A DNA stretch of 64,000 nt from Diorhabda sublineata (lineage: Eukaryota; Arthropoda; Insecta; Coleoptera; Chrysomelidae): assembly GCF_026230105.1 (NCBI RefSeq), contig NC_079485.1:29059572-29123571 (forward strand), read 5' to 3'. Below are positions 58,886-64,000 of this stretch, in pieces. Numbering within the stretch: the first letter of the stretch is position 1; each line of letters starts with the position of its first letter. The notes below the pieces were generated by a model. It ran no database searches. It was not told where the DNA came from and saw only the letters and a list, made by a program, of their open reading frames with translations. A program made the position numbers and the translations under genes.

Positions 58886-60558
58886 TTCAAAAGTACTACT
58901 TAAGTTGGAACCATGGAAAACTTTTTTATTATGGTTTTATGAAAAAAAGTTATTCCTGATAAAAAGTTCTGCATGGTCCAAAAGTTGAAACGCAATCCTC
59001 AGATTCTAATTTTTAAGGCAGTATGCGAGGTTTGTCAAAAATTTGAATTTGTGCAAGAGTAAAGTACCTATCTTTTCACAATTCAGAATAAAATTTATCG
59101 CAATCTAGGATGCCCTGACATGAAGTATACAATAGTGAATATCAGAGTGAGTTGTTGTTACATTACTATAAAAATGGCAAATTTACTAAATCGCGAAGAA
59201 AAAATAGAAATTGTGTTAATTGTTGTAGACAATTACAAAACACATAGAGAGGCCGTAGATATTTTTAATAATAGACATTTGTATAGAAACATTAGGCACT
59301 CAACATTTACAAAAATTTGAAATAAATTCAAGGCTAGTGGAAGTATAGAACATAAATTAAAGAATAAATGCCGAAAATGGGTTGCGGATGAAGATACTGA
59401 ATTTATGATGCTCTCTGTCGTAGAAGACCCAAAAATGACATTAAGAAAAAGGGCCTCTGCAATCCAAACTACTTCAGTAAGTAAAGATACAGTGGCAAAT
59501 ATTTTGAAAGGTAATAAATATCATGCATACAAATAGCAATTTGTACACACGTTACTACCAAGGGATTATGATATTCGTTTCGAATTCTGCGTTCTGATCC
59601 AAGGAAAATTGGATTAAGACCCCTTTTTTACAGGAACTATAATATTTTCCGTTGAGAAAACATTTTCTTCATACCGTCTCATCACAAAATTGTTGCTGGT
59701 CGTCTAACAGTAATCCAAACTTTGTAATAAAAACTCGGAACAAACATTCTTTTAAAACAAACGTATGGTGTGGTGTTCACAAAAATAAATTAGTTAGACC
59801 ATTTTTTTTTCGACATTCCTTAAATGCCGCACGAATATTAGAAAATCAAGTAAGTGATTTTTTGCACGACCTTCCGTTACAAGAACTTATGACAATTTGG
59901 TTCTAGCAAGACAGCGAGGACCATTTGATGATGTAGACCATTTAGAGAGGGTTATATGTGAAGAATGCGAAAATATTACTCCAAATATGATACGTGAAGT
60001 AATACAAGACTTTGACAAAAGAGCAATTAAATGCTTACAAAGAGAAGGTGGATTTGTCGAAGCTGTACGACATCGAATTAAAATTTAACTATGTTTGTGT
60101 TTGTTTGATAAATATTCTTTCTATGGATTTTTAAATTTCTACAATAAATAATCATTATGCATTCATTACGTATGTAAATTGCAAGGTTTTCCAAAAACAG
60201 TTATAAATAGAAAGGTTATTATATTTTTAACAGGTATGAGAAATAAATTGTATCCAGCCAGAATAATTAATTATAATTTAATTTTCCTAATAAATGGCTG
60301 TAATTGCTTATTTGGATATAACTTTCAATTCAAAACAACTTTACTTCACAACATTTTTCTGAATTGTAAAAAGATACTTTACTCTCACACAAAATTCAAA
60401 TTTTTTGACAAACCTCGTAAACTGCTTTGAAAAATTGATATCTGATGGCTGCATTTTAACTTTTGGACTATGCAGAACTTTTTATAAATAAAACTTTTTT
60501 TCATAAAACCACTTATTAAATAATTTTCCATATGGTTCCAACTTAAGTAGACACACTG
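58886..60558 (+). mobile_element. DNA transposon with about 200-bp inverted ends
   Basis: The left 58886-59095 and right 60345-60558 ends are inverted copies, sharing TACTTAAGTTGGAACCAT, GGTTTTATGAAAAAAAGTT, AAAAAGTTCTGCAT and ACGAGGTTTGTCAAAAA-like blocks in order. The right end closes with ACACACTG followed by TA; the left outer ten bases are eroded. It encloses a broken transposase (59120-60088). Length and long ends distinguish it from the mariners with 30-bp ends in the same window. Confidence 0.8.
59120..60088 (+). pseudogene. Transposase of the long-ended element (WFQQDGA type), internally deleted
   Basis: Begins near MANLLNREEKIEIVLIVVDN (59174), a first helix-turn-helix, then STFTKI and a linker with KASGSIEHKLKNK. 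Second helix-turn-helix: EDPKMTLRKRASAIQTTSVS then KDTVANILKGNKYHAYK. First catalytic region: IIFSVEKTFSS, where the aspartate of the usual FSDEatF is valine. Then MVWCSQK-like (vWaGi), LPLQELMTIWF and QQDS (second aspartate). It jumps at once to DDVDHLERVICEECENITPN and a C-terminal tail IREVIQDFDKRAIKCLQREG. The block with the third acidic residue is deleted. Same family as the remnant at 21.85-22.60 kb. Confidence 0.8.
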
Positions 60559-60589
60559 TATATAAATAAACTTCAAAACTTCAAATTAA

Positions 60590-61150
60590 AAGGGATTTAG
60601 AATCTAAATGAGATAATCACAAAAAAACAGAGAAGGAAATGACAGTCACTCCAGTTTTTATATATTTATATAGCCATATCATTATCCGTCACATTTTAAA
60701 ATTATATACAATCTTACAGGGTGTTCCATAATATTGTGCCATATCAAAGTTACATTCTTTTCAAAAAAATACTTTATATTATTTACTTTGTCATTGTTTA
60801 TTGAATCTTATAAACGGTGAAACAAAATGTACCTATATCTAATCATTTAATACCTAATTGTGAGTTGGCTATGAATTATTTGTCAAAAAATGATATTTGA
60901 CAATGACTTGACGTTATTGTTTTTTTTTGGTACATTTTTTGGTGATTTAAAGAATTTGGATAAGGGTAAAAATTTTTTATTCTCTGCACACAACATGGAA
61001 AATAAACTAAAAGTGTTTTAGAATCTGAATAAGATAATCATAAAAAATAGTCACTCCTAAATTTGCCTAACATACAAAATTTCATTTTATATTCGTAGCA
61101 TAGATTTTTGATAGATGCTAAAATATGTGTATAGTGCTAGTAATAAAAAA
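60590..61150. repeat. Repeat family D, two further units
   Basis: GAATCTAAATGAGATAATCA at about 60600 and GAATCTGAATAAGATAATCA at about 61020 are unit anchors. ACAGGGTGTTCCATAATATT at about 60717 matches 58728. CACACAACATGG then AAAATAAACTAAAAG at about 60986-61010 is the uninterrupted form of the site occupied by the MITE at 57938. Confidence 0.7.
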
Positions 61151-61195
61151 TCACTATAAATACACTGGTTTCTATAATTTCTTATTTCTTATATC

Positions 61196-61915
61196 TGATA
61201 TATTAATGTATCTAAATATTCTTGATTTTAGGTCTCTCCTGTTTTAAAATTATATCTTCTACATCATGAACATCAAAATAAGAATAAAATCAAAATAGAA
61301 AATGTTCTGATAAGAAAAATATATTTTTCCTTAGTCTTAACATCTCAAATATGTAGCAGTAGTCAATTAAATTATTTATAGTTTCATTAGAATTTACAAA
61401 ATACAGCTTTAAATTATTTAGATCTTTTCTATCATTTATAGCTTTTTAGTTTTTATGGATATTTCTAAAAATTCTCTTTTTCTTGCATTAGATTTTTGAA
61501 TCTTTATAATTAAATTTATTTTATTTTACCATATTGATTACCTTTTCTAAATACTAGGATGTTCGCCCTATGTAGACAGCGTCACAATTAGTAAAAGTCA
61601 CTTGATACATAATATTACTACAAATTATTTAATTGATTAAGTACTGCTACATATTTAAGATGTGAGGACTAAAGAAAAATCAATTTTTCTTATTAGAACA
61701 TTTTTTATTTTTATTCTTATTTTGATGTTCATGATGAAGGTCTATTGATTAATATAAATATACAAATTGTCAGTGTCAATATCATATTTTGATAAAGACT
61801 TAAATAAAAGTCGAAACTTCAAATTTTATCTTTCTTTTAAAAATTATCAAAAAAAAAATTAATTTTAAAACAGAAGAGACCTAAAATCAAGAACATGTAG
61901 ATGAATTAATACACT
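61196..61915 (-). mobile_element. Penelope-like element fragment in inverted arrangement
   Basis: A central minus-strand coding piece (61615-61430) is bracketed by inverted copies of one tail: left arm 61196-61385 and right arm 61617-61915. The arms share ATTCTTGATTTTAGGTCTC, ATGAACATCAAAATAAGAAT and TATGTAGCAGTA in mirrored order. The right arm has about 110 extra bases, including a stem-loop GACTT...AAGTC followed by GAAAC. Penelope-like elements are known for tandem or inverted partial copies and for hammerhead motifs in their terminal regions; the core here (TTGATAA instead of CTGANGA) is degenerate. Confidence 0.6.
61430..61615 (-). pseudogene. GIY-YIG endonuclease fragment of a Penelope-like element
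   Basis: Minus strand: NIMYQVTFTNCDAVYIGRTS, a stop, then YLEKVINMVK and a lysine/asparagine-rich stretch ending INDRKDLNNLKLYFVN. The VYIG..S and preceding Y.V.C..C (here FTNC) correspond to the GIY-YIG core of Penelope-type ORFs, which nicks DNA for target-primed reverse transcription. The reverse transcriptase domain is absent and the frame has stops. Confidence 0.6.
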
Positions 61916-62038
61916 GGTTTAGCTAGGCGAGGGCGACACAGATTTTGAATCGAATTTTCGTCAGCCAAATGCTTCAAGGTTTTACAAATTTGTATATTTG
62001 CCTCAAATGTTTTTCGATGTTTGTAAATAGAAAAAAAG

Positions 62039-62141
62039 CCGTGAGCATCAGAGCTCCATCACGAAAGTCGAATTTTTCGTCGAATGAAGAATTTAACTAA
62101 TACACCAACCAATCTTTCCATAAAATGAATTTCTAGGAAAT
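62039..62141. repeat. 103-bp direct repeat, copy 1
   Basis: Runs from CCGTGAGCA to TTTCTAGGAAAT and is almost identical to 62562-62664, in the same orientation. Shared core: AAGTCGAATTTTTCGTCGAA. Confidence 0.9.
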
Positions 62142-62145
62142 CAAG

Positions 62146-62545
62146 TAAAAATGGCCAGATTTGGCTAAGGAAAATGTGTTGTTTCATTAAGACAATGCAC
62201 CAGCACACACATCCGTTATTGCAATGGCCAAAATTAATTAAATAAAGTTTAAGCTGCTACCTCATGTCACCATATTCGCCAGATTTAGGATTATCGGATT
62301 ATTTTCTGTTCTCTGACTTGAAAAAATGGCTCGGCAGTCAAAGATTTTCGAACAATGAAGAGGTGATGCCGTCTATTTTGAGAAGCTTGACGATTCTTAT
62401 TATCAAAAGGGTATCGAATAACCGTGGGAAAAATTGAAAGATAGTTTGTTTTTGTTGGGCCAGGTATTTCTTGGACCATCCACGTATGAACAAAATTCTA
62501 CGGAAACTTCTGAGAACTATGAAAGGTTTCTTTATAGTAGATCTT
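62146..62545 (+). pseudogene. Mariner transposase C-terminal fragment between direct repeats
   Basis: The plus strand reads KENVLFHXDNAPAHTSVIAM then AKIN (second catalytic block, aspartate kept), FKLLPHVTIFARF-like sequence in place of PPYSPDLAPSD, GLFSVL-LEKMAR, then in another frame EKLDDSYYQKGIE before the stop. The N-terminal two-thirds is absent. The segment fills the space between two 103-bp direct repeats. Confidence 0.75.
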
Positions 62546-62561
62546 AGTATTATAATAAAAA

Positions 62562-62664
62562 CCGTGAGCAGTACAGCTCCTTCATGAAAGTCGAATTTTT
62601 CGTCGAATGAAGAATTTAACTAATACACCAACAAATCTTTCCATAAAATGAATTTCTAGGAAAT
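62562..62664. repeat. 103-bp direct repeat, copy 2
   Basis: Second copy of 62039-62141, offset 523 bases. Confidence 0.9.
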
Positions 62665-63729
62665 GATATCAATTCTCAAACTTATTTCTTCATATGGAAA
62701 ATTTGCTATTCCTCAATAACTTTTCATTTCACAATTTAACTCTCTCTCTCGAATGAAAATTCATAATTTCAATAGACCCAGTGGTCTCGAACCCTCTTGT
62801 TCAATTCCAATTTATAACAAAGAAAAAATTGTCATAATGACAAGAAATTTCAAAAATGGGAAGTAAAAACAATCACCCTAGCAACGATCATACTCGTATT
62901 ATTCATTAAATAGAAGGCGGTCCAGTTCAACAATTACAACTATCAAAATGATTTCGGGCGTTTTGTGCTAGAAGAACTGAAGAATAAAACTTTGAACTTG
63001 AGAAAGACAATTCTTCAACATCACCCCTACTTGCACGCGAAGTTTGAACCCTCTAGTTAAACTTTTTCTGGCCAAAAAATGACCATAAAATGGAGAGGGG
63101 TGGAGATGGAAAGTTTCGACCTTAGACAGGAAATCATCTCGCAACTAATTGAACCTACATGTGAAATTTCATTTTTCAGTTGCTTTTTTTGCATTGCGAC
63201 CCCTCGAAATATTCATTTGATTTCAACCAAACTCTAATAACATCAATCCGCCGCCAAAAAAGAGCCATGTATGCTAATGTTGAACCAAATCGGACCCATA
63301 GCAATTGCTCGAAAGACGAAAATAAGAATTGTAGCTTAAAAAACCATCATAATCTTGTTCAGGAGGTCTCAAAGCATGGGAAAAATGATGTGCCCCCCAT
63401 TTTTCTTTTAGTCATGCCTACCGTAATAGTCTAATTTTTCCTTGAAAAATTCAACTAAAAAATCAACAGAACAAATAAACATTTTTTCTTAGAATCCTTC
63501 TGTAGTTTACAAGAATGTTAACAAAATTTGTATATAAAGTGAGTAATTGAGGCACTTGTAAAATGACAGTGACTCAAGAACTCACATATTATACAAACTT
63601 CTGAACTAAATTTTCATATAATTTAATTATTTATAAAATAGTATTCAGAGAATGAATGGAATCCACTATCAGTTTTTATTATAATTTCACTCTTCTCCCC
63701 GACCAAAAAATCCATATTTTTTTCAGTAT
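62665..63729. other. No assignable gene
   Basis: The open frame 63180-63434 (84 codons) has no recognisable motif. Words of repeat family D (AAAATGACAGTGACTCAAG) recur near 63561. Confidence 0.4.
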
Positions 63730-64000
63730 GTCACTAAATGGTGGATAACATACGACGACTGGACGACCATTGGATTAAAGTTAAGGAGATGGAAGATTTA
63801 AGGGATTTTTGTATGCGTTTATAACAGTAGATCAAACCTGCATCCATCACTACACTCTTGAGAAACGAAAAAAATAGTCAAGATAGTGGATTGCAAAGGG
63901 CGAACCAGCTCCGAAAAAGGCAAATATTCCCATCTACAAAGATGTAAAATAATAGCAGGAGTGACCGCATTTGAAGAAGAAGAAAGTGCTTTTCCATAAG
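63730..64000 (+). pseudogene. Mariner transposase remnant running off the right edge
   Basis: The plus strand reads VDNIRRLDDHWIKVKEMEDL, then in the next frame RFITVDQTCIHHYTLEKRKK (first catalytic block; DETWIHHYTPE in active relatives, so E has become Q) and AKGEPAPKKANIPIYKD, and ends with KKKVLFHK at the window edge, just before the second aspartate block. Similar in style to the 8.5-9.1 kb remnant. Confidence 0.7.

Noticed and set aside
61788..61817. Functional hammerhead ribozyme
   Set aside because: Two changes in the CTGANGA core make cleavage unlikely; listed only as a degenerate resemblance.

Overview
The window looks like repeat-rich, AT-rich nuclear DNA from an insect. A beetle is only a guess. 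The evidence is the density of decayed mariner and Tc1-like transposases, non-LTR reverse transcriptases, a Penelope-like GIY-YIG fragment, long (TA)n tracts and intron-sized gaps. There are no operons, ribosome binding sites or long intact genes. Nearly all recognisable coding sequence is dead transposon protein broken by stops, frameshifts and internal deletions.

Layout. 1-7.2 kb: a mariner copy is split by a 1,555-bp element (2142-3696) with inverted ends, an ACCTT duplication and a compact three-exon gene of unknown function; then unrecognised sequence, a strong hairpin-forming inverted repeat (6.8 kb) and a Tc1-like tail. 8.5-13.5 kb: a mariner remnant, a possible LTR-retrotransposon integrase tail, a LINE tail fused to a mariner, a CpG-rich TATA-bearing segment that may be a host promoter or first exon (12.24-12.56 kb), and a Tc1-like remnant. 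15.8-25.6 kb: a run of mariner and Tc1-type elements, several with both ends and TA duplications but different internal deletions. 26-35 kb: a LINE tail, a 430-bp PIF/Harbinger-type element (28.90-29.33 kb), a mariner remnant and two minus-strand LINE blocks. 35-45 kb: mostly unassignable, with a LINE fragment, a 205-bp MITE, a long mariner remnant, TA microsatellites and a three-unit 141-bp tandem array. 45-57.5 kb: mariner and non-autonomous Tc1-like elements, a roughly 150-bp repeat family, R1/jockey-like fragments and a second copy of the 5'-most mariner. 57.8-64 kb: a tandemly arranged repeat invaded by a MITE with 62-bp ends (its empty-site relative lies 2.3 kb away), a transposon with about 200-bp ends, a Penelope-like fragment in inverted arrangement, a mariner fragment between 103-bp direct repeats, and a mariner entering the right edge.

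The genes do not form a pathway; the window is a record of repeated, nested transposition. The two places that may hold something other than transposon debris are the spliced gene at 2459-3151 (minus strand) and the promoter-like segment near 12.3 kb. All identifications come from reading translations by eye; no database search was possible.
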